From: Planctomycetota bacterium | GTDB lineage: Bacteria; Planctomycetota; Phycisphaerae; Sedimentisphaerales; Anaerobacaceae | Reading direction: 5' to 3' | NCBI GenBank assembly: GCA_019456145.1 | Contig: VRUL01000002.1 | Coordinates: 62,001 to 126,000 of the forward strand | DNA length: 64,000 nt | In this document: piece after piece, positions 27,012-35,627 of the stretch | Layout: every line of letters begins with the position of its first letter | Position numbering within the stretch: the first letter of the stretch is position 1 | Position numbers and translations under genes: made by a program | Notes under the pieces: generated by a model | Told to the model about the DNA's origin: nothing | Seen by the model: only the letters and a program-made list of their open reading frames with translations | Database searches by the model: none

Positions 27012-28076
27012 ATGATAAAAGATAAAGTATGGATAGATAAAGTAGTCAGGATCAAGAACCCGGTAGTCTTGAGACAAAACACCATAAGGCTGGATAAAAG
27101 TGAAAGGATTAGCAGGTTCGGCGACAAGGTTTTTAATGATTTTTTGAAGTTGTTGACGCAAGAGGATTTTATCGCATATCCCGAAACCGCTCCGCTTATC
27201 GACAAACTATGTGAACATCATAAGGTCAAAGAGAAGAATATATATCTGTCTCCGGGTACGGATGCCGCTATAAAATCTTTTTTTGAAATGTCGGTTATCC
27301 CCGCCGACCAGGTTTTGATAACAACACCTTCCTTCCCAATGTATAAGGTATATGCCGGATTATTTGGCGCAAAAACCGTCGAAGTTTCTTATAAGGAAGA
27401 TCTCAGGTTTGATTATGAGCTAATGTTAGATTCGATAAGCGGGAAAATCTCGCTGCTGATTCTCGCTAATCCAAACAGTCCGATAGGAGATTATTTGGAA
27501 TTGGAATGCATTGAAGAATTGGTTGCCAGGGCAGATAAATACGATATACCTGTATTGATTGATGAGGCGTATTATGAATTCTCTCCGGGAACAGCAATTG
27601 GTTTAATAGACAAGTATGAAAACCTGGGGGTTTCACGCACTTTTTCAAAAGCTATGGGAGGTGCCGGGATTAGAGTGGGCTATGTGATTGGAAGTGAAAA
27701 ACTGATAGGAAAATTAGCTAAATGGCGCTTGATGTACGAAGTAAATCAGGTCGGCGTCAAGTTTGCTGTCTACCTACTTGACCATACTGATGAGATTTTA
27801 GAATACTCCAAAAAAACAAAAGAAGAGCGCGAACTGTTGGTTCGTTTACTTACAGACAGCGGTTATGACGTGATTTCCTCCCAATGCAATTGGATTCATC
27901 TACATGGAAAAATACAAAACCATAAGTTAATCGAAACTTTAAACAAATACAACGTCCTGTTCAAATCGGACTCAATAATACCGTATGATAATCGAAAAGA
28001 TTGGATACGGTTAACAATTGGCCCTGGTTTATCCAGCACACCCTATATGCTGGATATCCTGAACAGAAATTATTGA
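27012..28076 (+). CDS. HisC-like PLP-dependent enzyme
   Basis: 354 residues, fold-type I aminotransferase. Key sites: LANPNSPIGDYLELE (Asn of the PLP site), VLIDEAYYEFS (PLP Asp/Tyr), RTFSKAMGGAGIRVGYVIG (Schiff-base Lys in SK) and the substrate-binding Arg in DWIRLTIG. It most resembles histidinol-phosphate aminotransferase and the related CobD-like decarboxylases. No other his genes are nearby and it lies in a glycan island. In Campylobacter capsule clusters HisC-like enzymes make ethanolamine or serinol phosphate; a similar role with the kinase and nucleotidyltransferase here is inference. Confidence 0.75.
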   Translation: MIKDKVWIDKVVRIKNPVVLRQNTIRLDKSERISRFGDKVFNDFLKLLTQEDFIAYPETAPLIDKLCEHHKVKEKNIYLSPGTDAAIKSFFEMSVIPADQVLITTPSFPMYKVYAGLFGAKTVEVSYKEDLRFDYELMLDSISGKISLLILANPNSPIGDYLELECIEELVARADKYDIPVLIDEAYYEFSPGTAIGLIDKYENLGVSRTFSKAMGGAGIRVGYVIGSEKLIGKLAKWRLMYEVNQVGVKFAVYLLDHTDEILEYSKKTKEERELLVRLLTDSGYDVISSQCNWIHLHGKIQNHKLIETLNKYNVLFKSDSIIPYDNRKDWIRLTIGPGLSSTPYMLDILNRNY

Positions 28077-28175
28077 GTATCTTTTAAGCAGGTCGGTTTG
28101 ACGTTTAACCGACTAAATAAACATTTTCAATCAGGCAATTCCCACAGCTTTTTTTGGACAGCCGGGCCGGCCAAT

Positions 28176-28253
28176 ATAAAAAAAGCCCCTGTTCAGCGGA
28201 GGGAGAGGAGAAAGCGAGATAATGAACAGGAGCTTAAATGCAAAAATAAGACA
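28176..28253 (-). ncRNA. Candidate small RNA, C/U-rich-loop family, copy 1
   Basis: Nearly identical to copy 2 in leader, stem and 27-base C/U-rich loop. The stem arms are AGCTCCTGTTCA (28234-28223) and TGAACAGGGGCT (28195-28184), then a run of seven T. Compared with copy 2 one A-U pair becomes a G-U wobble, so pairing is kept. It has its own TTGACT/TATTTT promoter. Transcription runs against the glycan island, and a second RNA candidate is in tandem 145 bases upstream on the same strand. Confidence 0.6.
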
Positions 28254-28259
28254 TTTATG

Positions 28260-28288
28260 AAAATACAATCCTTTGCAGGTGAAGTCAA
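28260..28288 (-). promoter_or_regulatory. Promoter of small RNA copy 1
   Basis: TTGACT (28288-28283), 17-base spacer, TATTTT (28265-28260) on the minus strand. Confidence 0.6.
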
Positions 28289-28397
28289 GTATAAAAAATA
28301 AATTTTTTTTCGGGCAATTATTGGCCGATTCCCGGCCATCACCGCTCATAAGCCAAACGAGGAAAAGCTTAGCCAACCACAGAGAATGTAACGCGCA

Positions 28398-28520
28398 TAA
28401 AATAAGGGAGACTCAGGTCTTTTGCATACAACTGCTTGTCACCCTGCCTCCCTGTTGCGATACACCTTTATCGGCCTTATTCGGGCCATATATCTGTACG
28501 GCGAAACCGCCAATCGCAAC
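28398..28520 (-). ncRNA. Candidate RNA gene with three-way junction and terminator
   Basis: The predicted minus-strand transcript of about 120 nt opens with GTTGCGAT (28520-28513), which pairs perfectly with ATCGCAAC (28461-28454). Inside are two hairpins: GGCG-GTTT-CGCC (28511-28500) and GGCC-CGAATAA-GGCC (28487-28473). After the junction comes AGGGAG(G)CAGG pairing with CCTG...CTCCCT (28453-28405), followed by TTATTTT, a terminator shape. A near-consensus promoter stands just upstream. I do not recognise a known family; it is not a tRNA, 6S, SRP or c-di-GMP riboswitch by its conserved bases. No long ORF fits it. Confidence 0.55.
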
Positions 28521-28526
28521 CGTTAT

Positions 28527-28555
28527 ACTATACCAAAAACCAAAACCTTAGTCAA
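28527..28555 (-). promoter_or_regulatory. Promoter of the junction RNA
   Basis: TTGACT (28555-28550), 17-base spacer, TATAGT (28532-28527) on the minus strand. Confidence 0.65.
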
Positions 28556-28786
28556 GAAAATTGTACCAATCTCAGCGTTTTCTTTTTTAACCATCACCGC
28601 ACAAAACCGGGAAGAAAGAGGTGTAAAAAACAGTAGAAGTATTGGGATAAAGCTGGTGGAATAGTATACCGCAATATTATAGAATATCACTAAGTGATTT
28701 ACCTGGGAAAACTTAAGTATACTCATCGTCAAAAGGCTGAAACGATAGATGTGATTCTGCAAAGGAAAAGGTGGTTCAAAATTAAA

Positions 28787-29725
28787 ATGGCATTGCACAA
28801 AGTAAAGACCTTGATTACAAACGCGCTACTAATTCTGTTTTTATCAGCAGGATTACTAAAGGCGGCCCAGACTTATTCTAATCCGGTCATATCGGAAATT
28901 GGACCAGCCGACCCGACCGCTATTTTTTACGAAGGTAAGTTTTATATGTATCCAACAGGAGATAACAGAAGCTACCACGTTTACACATCCGATGATTTAG
29001 TAAACTGGACAAAGGGACGCAGGGTGTTCAGCCCCGGTGGAAGAAATGTTTGGGCCCCTGACGTCTTCTACAACCGCTCGGACGGAAAGTTCTATCTATA
29101 CTACACTGCTAACTGGAAAATCGGTTTTGCCGTAGCGGATAAACCCGACCAGACTTTCAGGGATAAGGGTATTTTCATTAACGGTGCAATTGATGCACAC
29201 ATGTTCCAGGATAGCGATGGCCGATACTACCTTTACTTTGTTAAAAGGAATTTCGAAATACATGTCCAAAAGATGGCCAACCCATTGCAATTAACCGGCG
29301 ATTCGAAATTGATTATTAAACCAGCCAAACCATGGGAAGCAAGGGTCACAGAAGGACCATGGATGATTAAACACGACAATATTTATTACCTGCTCTATTC
29401 AGGATATGGGGCAGATACGAAACATTATGCCGTCGGTTATGCAACCGCGGATAATCCCATGGGGCCTTTCACTAAATACCCAGCCAATCCAATTATAAAA
29501 GGTGGCAATGGAATATATGGGCCCGGGCATGGTTCTGTAACCAAGGACTCTGCCGGAAACTTGTGGCACGTCTACCATCAGAAAAAGGGACCGGCTGTCG
29601 GATGGGACAGATTCATTTGTATTGATCCCTTGTGGTTTGACCCCAATGGCGTTTTGCACAGTAAAGCTACAAGAGCAAAGCCGCAGCCAGCACCGATTAT
29701 CAAGACCACAACAAAGCCCCGTTAG
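28787..29725 (+). CDS. Secreted family GH43 glycoside hydrolase
   Basis: 312 residues from the ATG at 28787, which begins the signal peptide (TLITNALLILFLSAGLLKA); the frame is open further upstream but without signal features. The body is a five-bladed GH43-type propeller. The expected catalytic residues are in ADPTAIFY (base Asp), WAPDVFYN (pKa-setting Asp) and TEGPWMIK (acid Glu). GH43 enzymes cut arabinose- or xylose-containing chains. The C-terminus ends in a Lys/Pro/Thr-rich tail with no carbohydrate-binding module. Stands alone downstream of the RNA candidates. Confidence 0.85.
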   Translation: MALHKVKTLITNALLILFLSAGLLKAAQTYSNPVISEIGPADPTAIFYEGKFYMYPTGDNRSYHVYTSDDLVNWTKGRRVFSPGGRNVWAPDVFYNRSDGKFYLYYTANWKIGFAVADKPDQTFRDKGIFINGAIDAHMFQDSDGRYYLYFVKRNFEIHVQKMANPLQLTGDSKLIIKPAKPWEARVTEGPWMIKHDNIYYLLYSGYGADTKHYAVGYATADNPMGPFTKYPANPIIKGGNGIYGPGHGSVTKDSAGNLWHVYHQKKGPAVGWDRFICIDPLWFDPNGVLHSKATRAKPQPAPIIKTTTKPR

Positions 29726-29833
29726 AATCCCGCAGAAGTCCTGAGGAAATACTTCCATCGGGATAAGCCGAGGCAGAAAGTTCAATTTCATTTTCCGAAT
29801 CGGCCCCGGTATTCCAGGAGCGGATTTTATTGG

Positions 29834-30736
29834 TCACGGCAATTGAAGGAAATCATTCAGAAAAGGAGCCAGCTTATTTACCGGTACCTTCTGAAGCGGC
29901 GTGGTCCACAGATAGATATCGTGTTGGAACATGTCCTTATTAGAATCAAGCTTAATGACCTTGTCCGGCTTGACTCCTTCCATTGAGAAGTCGTGCGAAA
30001 CAATCCTCGAACCGGGGCCGAGTTTCTCCAACTGAGGGATCAGCTTCACATTCAGTTTCGGAAGAAGGTAGAGAGTGATTACGTTTGCCTTGCTGAGGTC
30101 GAGGGTGAACACGTCCTTCTGCTCAATGCTGACCAGGTGTCCAACATTGTTCTTGGCCACGTTTGCCAGCGACTCTCGGACTCGATTTGGGTCAATGTCG
30201 TAACCTATAGCCCTGCATCCGTACCTCTTGGCCGCCGTCACTACAATCCGGCCGTCACCACAGCCCAGGTCGTAGAGCAGATCGTCCTTTGTGACTCCCG
30301 CCAACTCCAGCATTTTGTCCACCACATCCTGGGGCGTAGGGACAAAAACAACGTCTGGTTTGCGGTTTTGTTCGACTTCCTTCTTTACCGCCTCAGCCTC
30401 ACCACTCAACTTCTTTTGTAACTGGTCAATAGCAGCCTGTAGCTTCTTGTTTTGCTCTTGAAGCTCACTTACCAGCTCCTTCTGTTCTGACAATTGATTC
30501 TTCAGATCCTCTATCGTGGTTTGAGAGGTTTTTTCCTTGTTGACCGCCCCGTCCCGCTCTTTAGTAATTTCACCGACCTGCTTCTGCAGTTTATCGCGTT
30601 CCTGAATGACAGCAGCAAGTTCCGCTTTTACCGTTGCTTCGGGGGCTTTTTGCTCCTCACGGCGGTCACAACCGGCCGGAAACAGCGAACAAACCACAAC
30701 AATCAGAAAGGCAAAAGTAAATCTCCGCTTTGTCAT
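29834..30736 (-). CDS. Coiled-coil lipoprotein with methyltransferase domain
   Basis: 300 residues from the ATG at 30736. The lipoprotein signal ends in LFPAGC. Residues about 40-120 form a long coiled coil (EL/KLQ/ELQEQNKKLQ heptads). Residues about 130-280 are a class I methyltransferase resembling DOT1-like/lysine-methyltransferase folds: PTPQDVVDKMLELAGVTKDD, then DLLYDLGCGDGRIVVTAA, AIGYDIDP, and VITLYLLPKLN. A methyltransferase behind a lipoprotein anchor is unexpected because SAM is cytosolic; it may have lost activity or use the anchor differently. A simpler secreted methyltransferase is at 4.2 kb, so this appears to be a theme of the organism. Confidence 0.75.
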   Translation of the reverse strand: MTKRRFTFAFLIVVVCSLFPAGCDRREEQKAPEATVKAELAAVIQERDKLQKQVGEITKERDGAVNKEKTSQTTIEDLKNQLSEQKELVSELQEQNKKLQAAIDQLQKKLSGEAEAVKKEVEQNRKPDVVFVPTPQDVVDKMLELAGVTKDDLLYDLGCGDGRIVVTAAKRYGCRAIGYDIDPNRVRESLANVAKNNVGHLVSIEQKDVFTLDLSKANVITLYLLPKLNVKLIPQLEKLGPGSRIVSHDFSMEGVKPDKVIKLDSNKDMFQHDIYLWTTPLQKVPVNKLAPFLNDFLQLP

Positions 30737-30887
30737 TTTAGTGCTCTTTTTATTTCTCACTAAATGAACCGTTCTTTCCCTCAATTACTCCGGTCTGGAA
30801 ACTGAGCCGGTCACGAAAAAACATGGTGTTTATTCTTCTTTTAGCGCAACGGCATTATATTCAATCTCGAAAACCGGTTTTTGCTCT

Positions 30888-31361
30888 TTAATTCATTTTC
30901 TTCAACAACTCTTTTCTGGCCTGGACACGTAGTTTGGCGTTCTCGTACCGCCTTTTTTCATCCGCTGTTTCAGGTAATATCGGGGCCACCGGACAGGGGC
31001 GTTTATCTTCGTCAAGTGCCACAAAAGTCAGATGGGCCGTCGTAGCTATAACTTGCTTAGCGCTGTAAGGATCTTCACGAATGACCAGGACACCAACTTC
31101 CATCGAAGTACGCCCGACATAATTAACCGAAGCCTTCAACACAACATGGTCGCCGACACGAATCGGTTCTTTGAACGAGAGCGAATCGATACTCGCAGTT
31201 ACAACCTCTTTACCGCAATGCCTTTGGGCTGACATTGCGGCGATCATGTCGATCCAGGCCATTATTACCCCGCCAAAAGCTGTCCCGTAAGGATTGGCCT
31301 GATGAGGCATCAACAGATACCTGCTCTCAACTGCGCTGTCGCTTGGTTTTTTTCCTTCCAT
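30888..31361 (-). CDS. Acyl-CoA thioesterase (hotdog fold)
   Basis: 157 residues, a single hotdog domain like YciA-type acyl-CoA thioesterases. Blocks: MPHQANPYGTAFGGVIMAWI (NPYGTAFGG with the catalytic Asp in IDMIAA), VTASIDSLSFKEPIRVGD and VNYVGRTSMEVGV. It hydrolyses acyl-CoA to free acid and CoA in the cytosol. The C-terminal tail is basic and helical. Between a lipoprotein and hflX on the same strand, about 150-180 bases from each, so an operon is possible but not shown. Confidence 0.9.
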   Translation of the reverse strand: MEGKKPSDSAVESRYLLMPHQANPYGTAFGGVIMAWIDMIAAMSAQRHCGKEVVTASIDSLSFKEPIRVGDHVVLKASVNYVGRTSMEVGVLVIREDPYSAKQVIATTAHLTFVALDEDKRPCPVAPILPETADEKRRYENAKLRVQARKELLKKMN

Positions 31362-31541
31362 AGTCTTCGCCCATTTCTAAAAAGTTACAAAGTTGTCCTG
31401 GAGCATAAATACACAAAAACAAACAAAATACTATCTCTACTACCGCTGCCGGGCAAGGGAAATATATGCAAATTCTTGCGGATCGCGGCCGCATTTGGGG
31501 ATTTCTCCTTGCGCAGGATTGACTCCGCTACATCGGCAGGA

Positions 31542-32858
31542 TTAGCCCTGTATGATTTCGATGTTTTCGGGGCCGAGATGTTTTAAGCCTGGCAACTGGT
31601 TTCGGCCCAGAGCGGCCTCAATCTGAACACAGCCGTCGCTATATTGCTCGTCCACGATTCGGCCGTAGGCACGCAGAAAGCTCTGGATTTTGCCGTTGGA
31701 TTGGCTGGAGCTTACACGAAGCAAAACAATAGTCCCTGTGTACCTTGCCAACACAGCTTCGCTCAACTGCTCAAGACCAAGGCCCGTCTTGGCAGATATG
31801 CAGACCGCATCCGGACAAAGCGTTTGCAGCATCTCCAGATCGCTTACTTTTCTTACAATATCGACCTTGTTGAGCACAAGCAATACCGGGCTTTCACCGC
31901 ACCCTATCTCTGCCAGAACCTTTTTTACGGATTCAATCTGGCCAAGGGCATCCGGATTGGAGACATCTATGATATGCAGGAGCAAATCGGCATTGATGGC
32001 CTCTTCGAGCGTTGCCTTAAACGACGCTATCAACTGATGAGGAAGACTTTTTAGAAAGCCGACGGTGTCACTCAAAAGCACCTCAGCCCCCCTGCCCAGC
32101 GTCCATTTCCTCGTCCTCGTATCTAATGTCGCAAAGAGTCTGTCCGCGACAAAAACACCGGCATCGGTAAGAGTATTGAGGAGCGTGCTTTTGCCTGAGT
32201 TTGTGTAACCGATGAGGCAGATTTTGAACAGGCCTCTTCGCCCGTCAATCTCACGAATCCTGCGCTTATCGATATTCGCAAGCTCCCGCTTAAGTAGCGT
32301 GATTCGTTTATTGACTAATCGCCGGTCGATTTCCAGTTGCTGTTCGCCCGGCCCGCGTGTGCCGATCCCGCCGACAGCTCCTGCCGCCGTTCCGCCCCCA
32401 GCGCCGGCCACCGTATCGAGGTGTGACCACATCCTGGTCAATCGAGGATACGTATATTCCAATTGTGCCAGCTCGACCTGAAGCTTGGCCTGCTTCGTCT
32501 TTGCCCTCGTAGCGAATATGTCAAGAATCAGCTCGCCGCGGTCAAGCACTTTAACCTTAGTAATCTCTTCAAGCTCACGAATCTGACGTGGCGACAAATC
32601 GTTATCAAATATCACAACATCTGCTTTGAAGCGTTTGACTCGTTCCCCGAGCTGTTCTGCTTTGCCTTTACCAATGTAGGTAACGGTACTTATTTTGCGG
32701 ATTTTCTGCTGAAATTTGTCCACAACAATTGCCCCCGCACTTTCAGCCAAGGCCGTAAGCTCAGCCAAATCGTCCGAACCGTTCCGGGCACGCTGGATAG
32801 CGCCCACTAATATGGCCCGCTCTTTTCTGACTTTCAGCGTCTGACGAAATTTCTCCAA
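31542..32858 (-). CDS. hflX: Ribosome-associated GTPase HflX
   Basis: 438 residues with a TTG start supported by GAGGTG eight bases upstream. The N-terminal HflX domain ends in the Gly-rich linker VAGAGGGTAAGAVGGIGTRG. The GTPase domain shows G1 GYTNSGKST, G3 DTVGFLKSLPHQLIASFK, G4 NKVD, and the family-typical TRMWSHLDT. HflX binds and splits stalled ribosomes under stress. A coiled-coil region (LEIDRRLVNKRITLLKREL) precedes the G domain as usual. Length is normal. Confidence 0.95.
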   Translation of the reverse strand: MEKFRQTLKVRKERAILVGAIQRARNGSDDLAELTALAESAGAIVVDKFQQKIRKISTVTYIGKGKAEQLGERVKRFKADVVIFDNDLSPRQIRELEEITKVKVLDRGELILDIFATRAKTKQAKLQVELAQLEYTYPRLTRMWSHLDTVAGAGGGTAAGAVGGIGTRGPGEQQLEIDRRLVNKRITLLKRELANIDKRRIREIDGRRGLFKICLIGYTNSGKSTLLNTLTDAGVFVADRLFATLDTRTRKWTLGRGAEVLLSDTVGFLKSLPHQLIASFKATLEEAINADLLLHIIDVSNPDALGQIESVKKVLAEIGCGESPVLLVLNKVDIVRKVSDLEMLQTLCPDAVCISAKTGLGLEQLSEAVLARYTGTIVLLRVSSSQSNGKIQSFLRAYGRIVDEQYSDGCVQIEAALGRNQLPGLKHLGPENIEIIQG

Positions 32859-33060
32859 TTAAAAAACACCTCAAAAATATATATTCACCTTTTACTAACT
32901 TCTAACACGCGAAATTGCATCCTTAATTTTAACATATTTACTCATTTTACTCAACAAAGTTAAATATTATACTTTTCCCACGAATTACAAAAGATATTTG
33001 ATCCCAACCGGAATACCATAAAACATCAACACAACCTACAACAAATTAAACTGCCAAAGA

Positions 33061-33097
33061 AAAAGGGACGGGCATTATAAAAATGAGCCGCCCCGTC
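33061..33097 (-). terminator. Terminator of the HAF/dockerin gene
   Basis: On the minus strand GACGGGGC (33097-33090) pairs with GCCCGTC (33073-33067) with one bulged base, followed by CCTTTTTC. Confidence 0.55.
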
Positions 33098-33159
33098 AAA
33101 GAGCTATTTCTAAACTATTCCCTTATATGCAGAAGACTTCGAGCCAGTTCTCTCAGCTT

Positions 33160-35169
33160 TTACTCTACAACTTCCATCCAGCCTCCCATCAGTACAGCCA
33201 GATCAAGCATGTTCACAATACCGTCGCGATTCAGATCCCCTGGGATTGGCCATTCGCTTACGCTCGCGTACGCCGAACCACCATAGGCACCAATATTGAT
33301 CCTGCCCCCATTAGGCACCCGTTCATAACCGGGATCATGTTCCGGATCACCCACATCTACACAAGGGCTCGTGACCTGGTCGAGTACCCACTTGTCGCTT
33401 TCCGGCACATATCGACCTCTCGCAGAAAGAAGGTGATAATCACCACCGTTCGCATCTGCAAAAAGTGGATCCACATCCATGTTGCCTTCACCTTCGCCAC
33501 CACTCTCAATGCAACTGTAAATTGCATTGCAGTCCGACATGTCCGTAACATTGTTCCAGAAAATGCAGTTGCTGACGCCCGGACTCGCCCCACTGTTTGC
33601 ATAAATCCCAACTCCGTTGTCTACAAGTGTAATGTTTTGGATTGTCGGTAAACCCGTCGAGACAAGAATCCCCGTATCACTGCTCCTTATAACGAAGTTC
33701 TTCAAAATGCTTACCTGCCCTGCCGATGAATAGAACGACACTGCGGAAACACCGTCCGCCTCCAGGATTGCCGCATCCGCTGCACTTTGCACTATTATCG
33801 CCTTGTCAACAAAATTTATCGATTCTTTATAGACACCAGGCCACACCAACACACGGTCATTATCACCAGCCGTGTCTATGGCCTTCTGTATTGTCTTAAA
33901 GGCCGTCCCCCTGCTCAAACCGTCATTATCGTCGCTGCCATCCGTATTGCTCACGTGATATTGGTTCGGAAGTACGACCATCCAACCGGTCACCTGTCCG
34001 TTCGGATTATACCCATGCCCAACGATCGTCTTACCATCGGCTGACACTGCTGATGCCCTCCCTAAAACCCATACACCTAAATCAAGCCCGTACTCTACTT
34101 CAAGTACTTCTTTCAAACTTCGTATCCCGTATGCAGGCCCAATCCATATCGCCGCCTCTTCTCCATATATTGACGTCCCCTGTCCAACCATCACCAGGCC
34201 GTCTCCCGAAACATTATATACTCTGCTGGAAAAACCCCCGCCTATCAAATCACCGAGTCCAACCACACCCTCCGATTCTGTCCAGCGGTAAGCCTCCCAG
34301 CCCGAACCGGAAGAACTGTAGCCAACGATAACTTTACCGTCGTCCGAAATGTCGTATGCATGACACGAATATGTACCACCAGGTAAGTCACCCAGGGCAG
34401 CCATGCCGCCGGATTCCTCCCAGCGAAATGCTTCATCTCCCTTCCAGGACCTGCTGTCACCAACCACTACCGTCCCGTCACCAGATACAGCAAATGCTGT
34501 GCTGAACACGCTTCCACCCGGAAGGTCTCCAAGCGAGATCATGTTATTAGGTTCGCTGAAATCGTTCGGATCATTTGAACCTGGCATCTTCCACATAAAG
34601 GCTTCCGTACCTGAAGCCGTCCGGCTCTGACCCACTATCACATATCCGTCATCCGAAACTCCATAAGGACTACTTAAATACTCCCCGCCGGATAACTTGC
34701 CAAGCCCTATCATGTAATTAGGATCATCGAAATCATTTGGATCCCCGGACTCGGGAATCATCCAACGGAATGCTTCAGGGCCCAGCACTGTGTGTCCCAT
34801 ACCCACTACAACAGAACCATCCTTTGAGACATCCGTAGCTGTACTATAGTATGCGTGCCAAATGATGCTATTAGGATCATTAACGTCATTCGGCTCCCAT
34901 ACGAGTGTGAGGTCCCCCAAACCAACCATCCCGTCCGCCTCCGTCCAGCGGAACGCCTCTGACGCAGCAAGACCAGAACCACTATATCCTACAACTACCG
35001 AACCGTCTGCAGAGACTTCGAGAGGAACACTATGAGCTGAACTACTCCCTGGAAAACCTCCCAACTCCCGAAAAACCGCTTCGCCACCCTCAGTCACACT
35101 ACACCAACTAAGCAAAACAAATGTAACAATCATCGCTACTGTCGACCTCTTTTTCTCTGCACTATCCAT
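33160..35169 (-). CDS. Secreted HAF-repeat protein with beta-helix and dockerin tail
   Basis: 669 residues. AAGGAG precedes the ATG. A signal peptide (VAMIVTFVLLSWCSVTEG) leads to at least seven HAF-type repeats (about residues 30-385) built on FRWTEADGMVGLGDL and VSDDGYVIVGQS in varied form. Next is a right-handed beta-helix (about 405-600: GTAFKTIQKAIDTAGDNDRV, TGLPTIQNITLVDNGVGIYA, SPGVSNCIFWNN) of the type found in polysaccharide-active and surface proteins. The end is a dockerin-like unit, GDLNRDGIVNMLDLAVLMGG. No catalytic residues are evident; binding or display of a surface structure is likely. Confidence 0.85.
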   Translation of the reverse strand: MDSAEKKRSTVAMIVTFVLLSWCSVTEGGEAVFRELGGFPGSSSAHSVPLEVSADGSVVVGYSGSGLAASEAFRWTEADGMVGLGDLTLVWEPNDVNDPNSIIWHAYYSTATDVSKDGSVVVGMGHTVLGPEAFRWMIPESGDPNDFDDPNYMIGLGKLSGGEYLSSPYGVSDDGYVIVGQSRTASGTEAFMWKMPGSNDPNDFSEPNNMISLGDLPGGSVFSTAFAVSGDGTVVVGDSRSWKGDEAFRWEESGGMAALGDLPGGTYSCHAYDISDDGKVIVGYSSSGSGWEAYRWTESEGVVGLGDLIGGGFSSRVYNVSGDGLVMVGQGTSIYGEEAAIWIGPAYGIRSLKEVLEVEYGLDLGVWVLGRASAVSADGKTIVGHGYNPNGQVTGWMVVLPNQYHVSNTDGSDDNDGLSRGTAFKTIQKAIDTAGDNDRVLVWPGVYKESINFVDKAIIVQSAADAAILEADGVSAVSFYSSAGQVSILKNFVIRSSDTGILVSTGLPTIQNITLVDNGVGIYANSGASPGVSNCIFWNNVTDMSDCNAIYSCIESGGEGEGNMDVDPLFADANGGDYHLLSARGRYVPESDKWVLDQVTSPCVDVGDPEHDPGYERVPNGGRINIGAYGGSAYASVSEWPIPGDLNRDGIVNMLDLAVLMGGWMEVVE

Positions 35170-35508
35170 AATTCTATCTCCTTACGCCTCGACTAGCACT
35201 GTGATCACCGGTTGTCCGTAATGGAAGTGACCTTTATCCACTTGTTAAAAAAATCCAGACTCTCGCTGTTTCATCAATGTTATATGGTAATTTTAGTGCT
35301 TTTGAGCGGCTCTGTCAATTCCTAACTTCTGATAGTTATGATTTTTATCACCCTTTTTGTAGCCGTAAAAAACCGCTGTAAGGTACATTTATTTTATTAA
35401 TAGCTCCGAACATACAGTGAATTCATTAGTTTTCGAAATTATATCCGTATTTTCCAGCTAATAAGGCTCATTTTTATACAAAAATCTGGCAGTAAAATTA
35501 TTTTTGCC
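35170..35508. other. AT-rich intergenic region
   Basis: Divergent region between the HAF gene and rpsU. No gene is seen. Confidence 0.4.
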
Positions 35509-35537
35509 TTGATAAGATGTAGATTATCGTTTATTTT
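35509..35537 (+). promoter_or_regulatory. Promoter of rpsU
   Basis: TTGATA (35509-35514), 17-base spacer, TATTTT (35532-35537), 90 bases above the ATG. Confidence 0.5.
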
Positions 35538-35627
35538 GAACGGTTATCGATATTTTGTCGAAGTAAGCTAAAAGTTTCTTTTATTATTGTTCTGTTAAAC
35601 ATTTAGGCCAGAAAGGGTATTTTTTTT

